Origin: Austropuccinia psidii
Lineage: Eukaryota > Basidiomycota > Pucciniomycetes > Pucciniales > Sphaerophragmiaceae
DNA length: 64,000 nt
Assembly: GCA_023105745.1 (NCBI GenBank)
Contig: JALGQZ010000004.1
Coordinates: forward strand, 12,922,451-12,986,450
Direction: 5' to 3'
In this document: one piece after another, positions 1-12,141 of the stretch
How the letters are laid out: every line of letters starts with the position of its first letter
Numbering within the stretch: the stretch's first letter is position 1
The notes under the pieces: generated by a model
What the model was told of the DNA's origin: nothing
The model's input: the letters and a program-made list of their open reading frames with translations, nothing else
Database searches by the model: none
Made by a program: the position numbers and the translations under genes

Positions 1-8
1 ATTTCCAG

Positions 9-221
9 GAGCCCAATTGGAACCCAGCCATTGAGGCTCAGGCTGTTGATCGACTCCATCGTATTGGCCAACAACAACCTGTAAAGGTCATCCACTATAT
101 AGCTCCTCATTCAGTTGAGGTCAACATGCGGAAGGTACCTTTCAAGATCATCTTTGACCCTAATTGTATTGCTATTCTAAAATCCTTCCTTATGGAAATG
201 CCATTTTCCAAACACCAATAG
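9..221 (+). pseudogene. Last exon of an SNF2-family helicase, cut by the window edge
   Basis: Bases 1-8 are the end of an intron (acceptor ...TTTCCAG). The exon then encodes the SNF2 C-terminal helicase motif VI, read as QAVDRLHRIGQ, followed by about 50 residues and a stop at 219-221. Both motif VI arginines (DR and HRIGQ) are kept, unlike the copy at 14584-14770, which reads DCLHRIGQ. The rest of the gene lies left of the window, so its state is unknown. It is entered as pseudogene only because it is partial. It converges with the companion gene of the left arm. Confidence 0.75.
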
Positions 222-457
222 GTCCAAGAAAAGAAATGATCATTAACTGCGTGAGCCTTACTGATATTATATATTTTGTGATTGACAAAGTTGATAACTC
301 CTGTTGACTCTGGCACAGGTCCACAATTATGAACACCATGAGCTGGATCGAACTCCTTCAATATTTTCTCAATGAAAATGAGCAATAGAGTATTATTTCT
401 AAGGGAGACGGTGATACAGTCCAACTCATATTGTCTATATTCTGACATATTTAGCAA
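107..457 (-). CDS. Possible small ORF of 116 residues, or 3' exon of the companion gene
   Basis: An open frame of 116 codons follows the companion-gene stop by about 100 bases on the same strand. The homologous stretch in the right arm (14346-14552) has a 1-base deletion near 14370 and a TGT to TGA change, leaving 68 codons. The last third is antisense to the helicase exon at 9-221, so part of the openness may be a shadow of that exon. No domain is recognised. It could be a further exon of the companion gene or a 3' untranslated region that is open by chance. Confidence 0.25.
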   Translation of the reverse strand: MLNMSEYRQYELDCITVSLRNNTLLLIFIEKILKEFDPAHGVHNCGPVPESTGVINFVNHKIYNISKAHAVNDHFFSWTYWCLENGISIRKDFRIAIQLGSKMILKGTFRMLTSTE

Positions 458-556
458 GTTGCATCTTTAAGGATTAATACTCAGATTGTATTACACCTGC
501 ACAAATAATTCACAAAATGTTAATTTGTAACGGTGCTATACATTTATATTACTATG

Positions 557-2618
557 TTATTGCAGAGCATAACCATTCGGCCTAATAACTGGCATGTCAA
601 GTATCTTGAGGGCGCTAGTTTGCATCTTACTACAGCCTTTGAGCCACTCTTGATCAAATACCTGAAATGATAAGCCTTCTGGAATATCACCATCATCTGT
701 TGATCGTAATTCTGGCAATCTATCAATAGTTTTTTTACCCTTTTTTTTAATCCGATTACAAAACTCTATGTCTCGATCCATTTTTAATACCAATTCATTA
801 AATAACTGGGAGCGCCAGCGTAATCCCACTTTGCGGTAAACTTGACGGCCATTTTCCAGTACCTCCTCAGTATCTGAACATACTCAAGGGTCATTGAATT
901 GTGATGCTAGAATGGGAAATTTAGCCGTATCACACCATTCACGACGGCGCTCACAGGTCTGCACATAATGAAGTAGATCATCATCAGTCTTTGCTCACAA
1001 TGAAGAAGAGAGACATTAACTAACCCTTTGACGAATCTTTGCAAGCTTTTGATTCTCCTTCTTTTTAACCAAATACTCGGCATCCTTTTGAATAGACTTC
1101 CATTCTCTTTTCAAATAAGTGAAATATCGCTCCATTAAAGCCGCTACGACCCCATAGTTATTATGATCCTTGTTCCAACAGTAATGATGATACTCGGTGC
1201 TGACCAGTGCAAGACGGAATGTACGGTAAAACACCATAGACATCAGCTCATTGAACGGATGTTGCCATGAGCTCTCCCAGTCCCAAGTGAATCGCTTTAG
1301 TCCTAGCTTGTGGAGCTCATTTTCGCAGTAGCTTTGGAAACCCTGAGACTGAACCTGTGTTGATGGCTCATTGAAAACATCCTCGGGGACATATCCGAGA
1401 TGACCAGCCACTTGAATTGCAATCTCACGCTCTTCTGTGCTTGGTGGTGCTGGTAGTGAGGAAAAATCCTTATCCCTAACTTTGAGTAGGAACAGGCAAT
1501 GTGCGTGTACTGCTGATCTCATTCCATGGACATTCTCTGGAAGTTCTGCTTTCAGCCATTTTTGTTGCCCCTTCTGGCTTGCATGTTTCGCCACATTGTG
1601 AGCTTTACGAGCCTGGTTCCTTTGCTGTCTGACCTCGGATTGTTCAAGCATACTCTGGGCAAGGCCCATTTGAGGATGGGTGAACTCATTATTTGACTGA
1701 GTGCCATGATCATGCGCCGTGAAATTGTCACTCCTTGCTTCATCATTTGTTTCCATTTGAGTCGGAGACATGTTCTCATCCTCATCATCCACCATTTTTT
1801 CTCTTGATGAACTGGCATGAGCTGTTCTTGGTTTGGAGGAATATGGATGATGACGTCCAGTGACTTTCTCTTTATGGACCAGAGGTGAAGATGCATACAG
1901 TTCATCACCTGCCATGCACATCATCAGTTAACACATCAAAAAATGAATTAAGACTGGTCATACTCACAATCTTCAATTGGCTCCTGAGATCGGACTGACT
2001 TGCCTTTAGGTGCCATATCTAACCCATGAAACAAACATATCAAATTGTGAAAAAGGTTATACACCGAAATTAAAATGACTTACTTTGATGAAGCGTCAAT
2101 CCTGGATTTCCCTCCGACAGACCACTCCAAGTTACATTCTCCAATGGTCTTTTTTGTCGTCCCCCATCCACGTGCCTTTCATGAACCACATGAACCTGAG
2201 ATCCTGATGGAATATTGAGGGTTGGCTGTTTACTTTGGCCAAAGGGATCCTGGGATGCAACTGGATTCCGACCGGGATTAAGGAGGAACTCACGTGGATA
2301 TTTTGATTGGGGATTAGCATGTGATGAGATTTGAGGTGTGCCTTCCGGCCCCTCAGACACATGCATTTGTGTATTAGTGGGATTCGGGGGAATTGGAGTG
2401 ACGGAAATATTTGGGATCGACCAAGTGCTTGAAGTTGGAGCCTTTGGATTGCCCACATCAATGTTAAGACCTGATACATTCATTGAGGATGCGATAGGGG
2501 TTGTGAGAGGAATGTTGGGGCTCAATGGTGACTGTGTTTGAACATATTCTATGCTAGATTCACTATTTGAGTCATGAACAGAACCTGAACGGGATTTATG
2601 TGACTTGAAAGATGACAT
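557..2618 (-). pseudogene. Companion gene of the Tnp2-like transposon, left copy (broken)
   Basis: Exons are 2618-2084, 2018-1968 and 1908-557 (535, 51 and 1352 bases), exactly the lengths of the intact right copy at 12142-14203. At least three codons differ as nonsense changes in exon 3: TAC to TAA near 1014, TGG to TGA near 1000 and CGA to TGA near 881. The CGA to TGA change is a CpG to TpG transition. The protein would be Ser/Pro-rich at the N-terminus and charged and helical in the middle. Function is unknown. It is divergent from the transposase at 3580 across a shared 960-bp promoter region. Confidence 0.8.
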
Positions 2619-3579
2619 AAGGGCCGAAAAAGTACAGTAATATTTTTAACTAGATAAAACACCTCAGTATTATGATAAAATAGAGTGATATGAGATGAAA
2701 TCTTTTCAAATTTAGAATAGAGAAATTCTAGGAATAGTTGGAACTAAGTGTTGCGTGAAAGTCCAATAAGCCTCTTTTTAGGAGAATCCCCCCTGCCTCC
2801 TCTTGAGCTCCTCTGCTTTTATCGGAAACCACCCGGCACGGCCTACCACCATATAATGTAATATTTCCTTGATCTCAAAGGGGACCCATCATCCATAAGT
2901 AATCATATTTGGTAACATTTCTGCCTCCCCATTGTCACATTTTGTGAATTATCCAAACTGCCAATATATGCATTGAAATTCCACAGCATTGTACATCTGT
3001 AAAGGGGTATATTCATGAAGGATTTACCCACAAAAGAGACATCACCTTTACAAGAAAGGCAAAACAATCCAAATCACACTCCAACCGATTAAAAGCCTGC
3101 TGCACTCAAACCAAATACCAAGACTTTAGGTACACTCCAACCTTTTATGTAATAGAGTTATATCGTTATGTCTGTAATAAGGTTCAAGCCATGTACGATG
3201 GCATGCCAGCGTACATGGTTTGAATGTCAATCCCCTCAAATCAATGTTGACACATCCCTATTGGAACACCCCTCAAGGGTCAAAACCGCAGTATTGCCAT
3301 GTCTAAATAAAATAGTATATGTATGAGCATTGAGCAGCATGGCATTTTACCCAATTAAACTCCTAACCAATTCCGCCATCCAGATGAGACATGTTACACT
3401 CCATCAGCTGCAGCTCACGCACCATTACAAATGGGATAAAATTCTCAGATGGCTCAAATCATCTCCCCCTTCATAAATACTCACTCAATTTTTTTGTCAA
3501 TTAATAACACTCCTAAACACTTTCACATCAGCCATAGATATTTATACACAAACCAACCGTACTCCCAATTCCTGCAACA
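2619..3579. promoter_or_regulatory. Divergent promoter region, left arm
   Basis: This 961-bp non-coding stretch separates the start of the companion gene (minus strand) from the start of the transposase (plus strand) and recurs inverted at 11182-12141. It must hold both promoters. It contains the palindrome at 3185-3222 and T/A-rich stretches near the transposase start. No single TATA box can be assigned with confidence. Confidence 0.6.
3185..3222. repeat. 38-bp palindrome, hairpin family member 1
   Basis: Arms CAAGCCATGTACG and CGTACATGGTTTG pair with one G:T wobble, and the core TGGCATGCCA continues the stem with one A:G mismatch. It lies mid-way in the divergent promoter region. The related members are at 11542, 17191, 17324, 22254 and 24183. 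Confidence 0.85.
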
Positions 3580-6500
3580 ATGACAACCCGCCGCTATTCC
3601 TCAATGCGTATATGCATGTGTCAACACTGCTCAACTCAAACACACTCTTCCCCTGAGGGTGATAGGCCTGGAGTTGCCTTCACACCTTTGCAATATAAAC
3701 AGCACATTAAAAAGCTCAAATCAACCATTGCACCCAAATCTCTTCCAAACATCCCTACTTCTGCATCAGGATCTGAGTGCCCACAACTTCTATTAGATCA
3801 AATCTTCCCAGCTGATTATTCACGTTTGACCCAAAGCACTTTCCCAACTCCAGCGGGTCTCAATTCAACTGCACAGAAACCATATAGTGGCAGTCAAACC
3901 CTTCCCCCACAAGACCTAGGAATGATAATATCTGCCATTCTATCATTAAGGTATAATATACCCCGCAGGGCTTCACGCATTCTCCACCCCTCCCTAAACC
4001 TGCTGATCAAGTCCAGCATCTCAAGCTCCGGTGGTCCCCCCATTCCTGCATTCCATATACCTCAAGATCTGAGTACCATATTTGAACATCTCCAATTGGA
4101 GCCAGTGATTCAAAACTATATATGTTGTCCTCAATGTTTCTCTCTTAATGGCCTTACTGAATCAGTCACAACTGACCAACCCCACTGTCAACGCCATAAT
4201 GACCCAAATGATCATGATCCCCCTTGCACACAATCATTAGGCAAATTCATCTATTCATTTGAAGCCCACACCCAAAACACCACCAACATGAAGCAAAAAT
4301 TTATACCAACAAAACATTTCATTTATCAACCATTCAAAAATTGGCTTGCCAGATTTCTCCAGCGGGCTGGAATTATGGAAATTCTGCATCAACATCAACA
4401 ATCCCAAACTCCCGAAGATTCCCCAAAATGTGACGTCTGGGATGGATTGGTCTGGAGACGCTTCACTGGCACTAGAAATATCCATGACCCCCCATTCATG
4501 TCCATTCCTGGTGCATTGGCCTTCTCCATTTATGTGGACTGGTTTAATGCACATGGAAAGTCCACCCGGTTGGCTAGCATTGGACCTATCATGCTTATTT
4601 GTCTTAATCTCCCCCCAAGTGAAAGATTGAAGCCAGAGAATGTCTATGTTGCAAGAATAATCCCTGGTCCGAAGGAGCCAACTTCCCTTCAATTGAATTA
4701 TTTATTAATGCCACTCATCAAGGAGCTCAAAGAGCTATGGCAAGGTTACCATTTTTCACCCACCTCAACAGGTCCATCAGGATCCTTTATCCGTGTTGCC
4801 ATCCTCACAGACATTGGGGATGTGGTTGCCATGCGCAAGCTTACTGGATTTATTTCCCATTCAGGCAACCACTTTTGTAATTTTTGCACCATTCACAAAG
4901 ATCAAATTGATGAAATTGGTCCTCAATTTCACTACACACGCTCATATCAAAATCATAAATCAACCATTGCCAAATGGCTTCGGGCAACCCCGCAACAAAG
5001 ACCAGCAATTTTCTCTGAGTATGGAGTGCGATATTCAATTTTAGAAGACCTTCCGTATTGGGATGCCACCAGAATGGTTAATCTTGACATAATGCATAAT
5101 TTAATACTTGGAATTTTGAAGGATCATGCAACTTTCAAATTGTGCATTCCAGAGTCCAAATCAAAAATTTACCTCAGGTCCCCCAGGAAATCCAATGACA
5201 CCAACAGTTCAGACTCAGATTCCATGACCTCCAACAGCTCTCTTGATAAAATCACATTGAGAGAGGCCCGCTCCCTGAGAAGAGACGCAGCAAAAATAAT
5301 AAATGAGCCACTCCCCACTACTTCCACCCGAAAAAACTACTCCCCAATGCCCACCCCTAACACAGAACATCCATCTAGTGGTTCTGCGGAGATTCCTTCA
5401 TTTGATGCCGATTAAATCCCCACTTCTGAAATCCCCTCTGAATTGGATATCACTGCACTGAGTTATCACCAGATCAAGGGTGAGGCTCTGGAGCATCTCC
5501 GACAAATCATATCTGAGACAATAATTCCCTCATCATGGACAAGAGTACCTCCCAACATGGGTTCCCCCTCTCATGGTAGCTTAAAAGCTGCTGAATGGGC
5601 TCTCTTATATAAGGTCTATATTCCATTTTTAATGCTCAGTCAACAGATGTCATTAGATGTACACCAATCCGCCAACATTCAAAGGCAAATGGGTCAGTCA
5701 GAAGAACTTGGAAATGAACTAACCAAGAATACATTCCATTTGATTAGTGCTATCAACATTGCCACAAGTTGGACTGTTTCAATAGGAGATGCGACTGCAT
5801 TTGCTGAACATTGGAAAAAATTCCGCCTTTCCAATCAACTCCTGTTCCCAAAACAGAAAAGTAAACCAAATCATCATTTTGCTGACTATATTCCCGAACT
5901 CTTCCAACGTTGGGGCCCAGCACAAGCCTCAGCCACATGGGGTTATGAGCGCTTGATTGGAGTATTTGCAAAAATGCCAACAAATAACAAAATATGTACG
6001 TCAATTAATAAGATCAATATATTCCCATTGATTAAACACCTGAACTGAATAAGATTAACTTCTTGCAACTCTAAATAGATGATATAGATAAAACCTTACT
6101 TCAACATATCTGTCGATGTTCCAACCTTTCCGTTCTCCTGAAATCCCCATCCGTGCCATGTGAAATAAAACAGCTTTTTGAATCACAGCCACCTGCCCTG
6201 TTCAATGACCATAAATATAACAAACCATCCCGCCATGACCAAGAAAATTATGATTGCCTGGTTGAGTACATACAGAATTTTCATGCAACAAGGGAAATAG
6301 TTGATTGGATCAGCTTAGACACTACCGTGCAATCCACAAGTCATCTCACCTCAAGGATTGTCTCACCTTGGTATTTTCCAGTTTCAAACATTAATATTGG
6401 GAACAATATATTTTCAACTGAATCCAAAAATGTCAGCAACAGTGTGATATGTTTTCTGAGGGGCAACTCACGACAATTTGGTATTATTAATAGCATTTTC

Positions 6501-6740
6501 AAAGTCTCTGAGCCATCTAGCATACTGAACAATAACTTTCTGATCTTAAAAACTTTGAAGATTGATGTGAATTTCTTACCAGATTGGCCGCATCTGAATA
6601 TTTATAAAGCTGTTGGTTTTGATGATGGACACTTGATTATATCTGAAGAAGAAATAGAAGGTTACTGTGGATTGTATGATAACAAAGTTCTGTCATGTGG
6701 ACTGCTTGTAATGATAAAGCCGTTATTTCATGAAATTTAG
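3580..6740 (+). pseudogene. Tnp2-like (CACTA-type) DDE transposase, left copy with one stop codon
   Basis: Exon 1 is 3580-5995 and exon 2 is 6079-6740. The 83-base intron starts GTACGT and ends AATAG. Spliced length is 1026 codons, identical to the right copy. One in-frame TAA at 5413-5415 replaces a TAC tyrosine of the right copy and cuts the protein at residue 611. Before it lie a Cys-rich start (CMCQHC, residues 12-17), a second Cys/His cluster from residue 182, D320 in VDWFNAHG, the IPGPKE box, D414, and D503-x2-H506 in a D-x-M-H-N box, all typical of Tnp2-type transposases. No frameshift separates it from the right copy, so inactivation looks recent. Confidence 0.85.
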
Positions 6741-6974
6741 TCTACAGAAATGCAAATATCTCAGATTCATTAGCAATTTTGCTAGTGAAATAACTTCCTC
6801 AAAATTTAGTGACAGAGACATGCCATTGTGACAAGCAAAGCCCATTATTTCACATTGCCACAAAGAACTTACTATTTTGACATTGGGTACAGTGTGAATA
6901 AGCCAAGTTCAATGATCAAATGACCCACACACTCACCTTTCACAGCATCCAAAATTTCTAACTGCGCCATCATA

Positions 6975-7110
6975 ATGTTGGAAGGGGAGGCGGCCCTTGC
7001 ACACACGCCAATGCACACGCCACTGCACACGCAAGCGCACCCGCACACGCCAATGCACACACAAGCGCACCTGCACACGCAAGCGCACCCGGACCCACAC
7101 ACGCGGTATT
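6975..7110. repeat. GC-rich CACACGC-type minisatellite, left of the axis
   Basis: Short tandem units of the type CACACGCCAATG and CACACGCAAGCGCACC are repeated, so several frames are open with His/Pro/Thr or Cys/Gly/Val periodicity. It mirrors 7558-7760 and resembles 28055-28136. The apparent ORFs here are low-complexity artefacts of the repeat. Confidence 0.85.
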
Positions 7111-7200
7111 GTGCGGCGGGCTCTACCAGTGTCACCTGCAAAACAACAATCCCGCTCAGGCGGAGTCCTTTCATGGACGACCTGGTGAAGTCAAACCCCC

Positions 7201-7524
7201 CGCCAAAATTTCTAACGGCGCCATCACCGGGGCGAATCTCGTGTCAATCGTTGGCGATTGACTTCACGTCAAGCAAACGTCAAGCAGGATAAAAGTCGAG
7301 CTCACGTCAAGCAAAAATCAAGCGAACGTCAAGCACACGTCACACTCTGGTCTTACACCAAATCCTGTGACATCCAATAATATTGGTTCCCCTGTGCCTT
7401 CAACTCAGATTCCTCACCACCTGATCATCCCACAACCGTCCGATGATTGGTAAAAATTACACCAGACCCGCCTGTTTGCACACACACACATCAAAGATGT
7501 CCTTCAGCCAGTTTTGATGTAGGC
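7201..7524. repeat. Axis of the inverted duplication; inverted copy of the small GC-rich repeat
   Basis: From about 7225 to 7524 this is the reverse complement of 28215-28533. It begins with one copy of the 47-bp terminal repeat (7225-7270) and a cluster of CGTCAAGC motifs (7263-7340). A 24-bp direct repeat, CCAAAATTTCTAAC plus a GCGCCATCA-like end, sits at 6949-6972 and 7203-7226. It brackets the left GC-rich part and marks the fold-back junction. Confidence 0.75.
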
Positions 7525-7557
7525 GGGGGGTTTGACTTCACCAGGTCATCCATGAAG

Positions 7558-7760
7558 TGTGCGTGTGCATTGGCGTGTGCGGGCGCGTTTGCGTGTGCAT
7601 TGGCGTGTGCGGGCGCGTTTGCGTGTGCATTGGCGTGTGCGGGTGGGTTTGCGTGTGCATTGGTGTGTGCGGGTGCGGGTGGGTGGGCGTGTGCATTGGC
7701 GTGTGCGGGTGCGTGGGCGTGTGCATTGGCGCGTGCGGGTGCACATGCGGGTGTGGGTAC
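7558..7760. repeat. GC-rich GTGTGCG-type minisatellite, right of the axis
   Basis: About 30-bp units of GCGTGTGCATTGGCGTGTGC followed by GGGCGCGTTT are repeated, with variants. This is the mirror image of 6975-7110 but longer. The two strands show open frames with His/Pro/Thr or Cys/Gly/Val runs that I treat as non-coding. Confidence 0.85.
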
Positions 7761-8020
7761 GCAAAAGCCGATTCCGCTTCCAACATGATGATGGCGCAGT
7801 TAGAAATTTTGGATGCTATGAAAGGTGAGTGTGTGGGTCATTTGATCATTGGACTTGGCTTATTCACACTGTACCCAATGTCAAAATAGTAAGTTCTTTG
7901 TGGCAATGTGAAATAATGGGCTTTGCTTGTCACAATGGCATGTCTCTGTCACTAAATTTTGAGGCAATTGTTTCACTAGCAAAATTGCTAATGAATCTGA
8001 GAGATTTGCATTTTTGTAGA

Positions 8021-11000
8021 CTAAATATCATGAAATAACGGCTTTATCATTACAAGCAGTCCAAATGACAGAGCTTTGTTATCATACAATCCACAGTTAC
8101 CTTCTATTTCTTCTTCTGATATAATCAAGTGTCCATCATCAAAACCAACAGCTTTATAAATATTGAGATACGGCCAATCTGGTAGGAAATTCACATCAAT
8201 CTTCAAAGTTTTTAAAATCAGAAAGTTATTATTCAGTATGCTAGATGGCTCAGAGACTTTGAAAATGCTATCAATAATACCAAATTGTCGTGAGTTGCCC
8301 CTCAGAAAACATATCACACTGTTGCTGACATTTTTGGATTCAGTTGAAAATATATTGTTCCCAATATTAATGTTTGAAACTGGAAAATACCAAGGTGAGA
8401 CAATCCTTGAAGTGGGAGGACTTGTGGATTGCACGGTAGTGTCTAAGCTGATCCAATCAACTATTTCCCTTGTTGCATGAAAAGTCTGTAAGTACTCAAC
8501 CAGGCAATCATAATTTTGTTGGTCATGGCGGGATGGCTTGTTATATTTATGGTGATTGAACACGGCAGGTGGCTGTGATTCGAAAAGCTGTTTTATTTCA
8601 CATGGCACAGATGGGGATTTCAGGAGAACGGAAAGGTTGGAACATCGACAGATATGTTGAAGTAAGGTTTTATCTATATCATCTATTCAGAGTTGCAAAA
8701 AGTTAGTCTTATTCAGTTCAGGTGTTTCATCAATGTGAATATATTGATCTTATTAATTGACGTACATATCTTGTTATTTGTTGGCATCTTTGCAAATACT
8801 CCAATCAAGCGCTCATAACCCCATGTGGCTGAGGCTTGTGCTGGGCCCCAACGTTGGAAGAGTTCGGGAATATGATCAGCAAAATGATGATTTGGTTTAC
8901 TTTTCTGTTTTGGGAACAGGAGTTGATTGGAAAGGCGGAATTTTTTCCAATGTTCAGCAAATGCAGTCGCATCATCTATTGAAACAGTCCAGCTTGTGGC
9001 AATGTTGATAGCACTAATCAAATGGAATGTATTCTTGGCTAGTTCATTTGCAAGTTCTTCTGACTGACCCATTTTTCTTTGTGTGTTGGCGGATTGGTGT
9101 GCATCTAATGACATCTGTTGACTGAGCATTAGAAATGGAATATAGACCTTATATAAGAGAGCCCATTCAGCGGCTTTTAAGCTACCATGAGAGGGGGAAC
9201 CCATTTTGCGGGGAACTCTTGTCCATGATGAGGGAATTATGGTCTCAGATATGATTTGTCGGAGATGCTCAAGAGCCTCACCCTTGATCTGGTGATCGCT
9301 CAGTGCAGTGATATCCAATTCAGAGGGTATTTCAGAAGTGGGGATGTAATCGGCATCAAATGAAGGAATCTCCGCAGAACCACTAGATGGATGTTCTGTG
9401 TGAAGGGTGGGCATTGGGAAGTAGTTTTTCCGGGTGGAAGTAGTGGGGAGTGGCTCATTTATTATTTTTGCTACGTCTCTTCTCAGGGAGCGGGCCTCTC
9501 TCAATGTGATTTTATCAAGAGAGCTGTTGGAGGTCATGGAATCTGAGTCTGAACTGTTGGTGTCATTGGATTTCCTGCGGGACCTGAAGTAAATTTTTGA
9601 TTTTGCCTCTGGAATGCACAATTTGAAAGTTGCATGATCCTTCAAAATTCCAAGTATTAAATTATGCATTATGTCAAGATTAACCATTCTGGTTGCATCC
9701 CAATACGGAAGGTCTTCCAAAATTGAATATTGCACTCCATACTCAGAGAAAATTGCTTGTCTTTGTTGTGGGGTTGCCCGAAGCCATTTGGCAATGGTTG
9801 ATTTATGACTTTGGTATGAGCGTGTGTAGTGAAATTGAGGACCAATTTCTTCAATTTGAGCTTTGTGAATGGTGCAAAAATTACAAAAGTGGTTTCCTGA
9901 ATGGGAAATAAATCCAGTAAGCTTGCGCATGGCAACCACATCCGCAATGGCTGTGAGGATGGCAACACGGATAAAGGATCCTGATGGACCTGTTGAGGTG
10001 GGTGCAAAATGGTAACCTTGCCATAGCTCTTTGAGCTCGTTGATGAGTGGCATTAATAGATAATTCAATTGAAGCGCAGTTAGCTCCTTCGGACCAGGGA
10101 TGATTCCTGCAACATAGACATTCTCGGGCTTCAATCTTTCACTTGGGGGGAGATTAAGACAAATAAGCATGATAGGTCCAATGCTAGCCAACCGGGTTGA
10201 CTTTCCATGTGCATTAAACCAGTCCACATATATGGAGAAGGCCAATGCACCAGGAATGGACATGAATGGGGGGTCATGGATATTTCTAGTGCCAGTGAAG
10301 CGTCTCCAGACCAATCCATCCCAGACGTCACGTTTTGGGGAATCTTCGGGAGTTTGAGATTGTTGATGTTGATGCAGAATGTCCATAATTCCAGCCCGCT
10401 GGAGAAATCTGGCAAGCCAATTTTTGAATGGTTGATAAATGAAATGTTTTGTTGGTATAAATTTTTGCTTCATGTTGGTTGTGTTTTGGGTGTGGGGTTC
10501 AGATGAATAGATGAATTTGCCTAATGATTGTGTGCAAGGGGGATCATGATCATTTGGGTCATTATGGCGTTGACAGTGGGGTTGGTCAGTTGTGACTGAT
10601 TCAGTAAGGCCATTAAGAGAGAAACATTGAGGACAACATATATAGTTTTGAATCACTGGCTCCAATTGGAGATGTTCAAATATGGTACTCAGATCTTGAG
10701 GTATATGGAATGCAGGAGCGGGGGGACCAGCTGAGCTTGAGATACTGGACTTGATCAGCAGGTTCAGGGCGGGGTTGAGTATGCGTGAAGCCCTGCGGGG
10801 TAAATTATACCTTAATGATAGAATGGCAGATATTATCATTCCTAGGTCTTGTGGGGGAAGGGTTTGACTGCCACTATATGGTTTCTGTGCAGTTGAATTG
10901 AGACCCGCTGGAGTTGGGAAAGTGCTTTGGGTCAAACGTGAATAATCAGCTGGGAAGATTTGATCCAATAGAATTTGTGGGCACCCAGATCCTGATGCAG

Positions 11001-11181
11001 AAGTAGGGATGTTTGGAAGAGATTTGGGTGCAATGGTTGATTTGAGCTTTTTAATGTGCTGTTTATATTGGAAAGGTGTGAAGGCAACTCCTTGCCTATC
11101 ACCCTCAGGGGAAGAGTGTGTTTGAGTTGAGCAGTGTTGACACATGCATATACGCATTGAGGAATATGGCCGGGTTGTCAT
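8021..11181 (-). CDS. Tnp2-like (CACTA-type) DDE transposase, intact copy
   Basis: Predicted to cut and move the DNA element. Exon 1 is 11181-8766 and exon 2 is 8682-8021 (2416 plus 662 bases, 1025 residues). The intron begins GTACGT and ends GAATAG. The sequence shows an N-terminal Cys cluster (residues 12-17), a Cys/His-rich segment around 182-215 that could bind zinc, D320 in VDWFNAHG, the IPGPKE box, the aspartate of ADVVAMRKLTGF with a following CNFC pair, and the D-x-M-H-N box near 503. This order is that of Tnp2/Transposase_21 proteins; the exact catalytic triad is my inference. Its start shares a promoter region with the companion gene. No CACTA termini were found, so element ends are unknown. 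Confidence 0.85.
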
Positions 11182-12141
11182 TGCTGCAGGAATTGGGAGT
11201 GCGGTTGGTTTGTGTATAAATATCTATGGTTGATGTGAAAGTGTTTAGGAGTGTTATTAATTGGAAATAAAATTCAGTGATTATTTATGAAGGGGGAGAT
11301 GATTTGAGCCAGCTGAGGATTTTATCCCATTTGTAATGGAGCATGAGCTGCAGTGGATAAAGTTTAACATGTCTCATCTGGATGGCGGAATTGGTTAGGC
11401 GTTTAATTGGGTAAAATGCCATGCTGCTCAATGCTCATACATATTCTAGTTTATTTACACATTGTGATAGTGCGGGTTTGACCATTGAGGGGGTTCCATT
11501 AGTGAAGTGTTACCATTGAATTGAGGGGATTAACATTTAATCCATGTACGCTGGCACGCCATCGTACATGGTTTAAACGTTATTACAGACATAACTATAT
11601 AACTCTATTACATAAGGGGTTGGAGTGCAGCTAAAGTCTTGGTATTTGGTTTGAGTGCGGCGGGCTTTGAATCAGTTGGAATGTGATTTGGATTGTCTTG
11701 CCTTTCGGGAAAAGGTGATGTCTCTTTTGTGGGTAAATCCTTCATGAATATACCCCTTTACAGATGTACAATGTTGTGGAATTTCAATGCATATATGGGC
11801 AGTTTGGATAATTCACAAAATGTGACAATGGGGAGGCATAAATGGTACTGAATATGATTACTTATGAATGATGGGTCCCCTGTGAGATCAAGGAAATACC
11901 ACATTATATGCTGGTAGGCCGTGCAGGGTGGTTTCCGACAAAAGCGGAGGAGCTCAAGAGGAGGCAGGGAGGATTCTCCTCAAAAGAGTCTTATCTGACT
12001 TCCACACAACACTTAGTTCCAACTATTCATAGAATTTCTCTATTCTAAATTTGAAAAGATTTCATCTCATATCACTCTATTTTATCATAATACTGAGGTG
12101 TTTTATCTAGTTAAAAATATTAGTGTACTTTTTCAGCCCTT
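11182..12141. promoter_or_regulatory. Divergent promoter region, right arm
   Basis: A 960-bp non-coding gap between the transposase start (minus strand) and the companion-gene start (plus strand), homologous to 2619-3579. It contains the palindrome at 11542-11571. T/A-rich tracts precede both starts. No other feature was recognised. Confidence 0.6.
11542..11571. repeat. 30-bp palindrome, hairpin family member 2
   Basis: Arms CCATGTACG and CGTACATGG are perfect. The inner part is CTGGCACGCCAT, so the GGCATGCC core has changed to GGCACGCC and one outer pair is mismatched. It is the mirror-arm homologue of 3185-3222. Confidence 0.8.

Larger units (their letters stand above)
1..7200. repeat. Left arm of a giant inverted duplication
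   Basis: The reverse complement of this segment matches roughly 7525-14770 almost throughout. Helicase exon 9-221, companion gene 557-2618, transposase 3580-6740 and the flank 6870-6972 all recur in mirror order. Exon and intron boundaries are conserved, and the five paired exons have the same lengths in both arms. The arm probably continues past base 1, because the helicase copy here is cut by the window edge. It carries more nonsense codons than the right arm. Origin as a fold-back duplication or as two head-to-head insertions cannot be decided from this window. Confidence 0.93.

Noticed and set aside
1552..1908. Second minus-strand ORF inside the companion gene
   Set aside because: It is an out-of-frame shadow of exon 3; the spliced frame agrees with the right-arm copy.
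6975..7889. Several long open frames on both strands over the GC-rich axis
   Set aside because: They are His/Pro/Thr or Cys/Gly/Val repeats produced by the minisatellite and are open in several frames at once.
11384..11410. tRNA-like A box (GGCGGAATTGGTTAGGCG)
   Set aside because: No B box, acceptor stem or anticodon arm follows at the right distance, and the mirrored copy in the left arm also lacks them.
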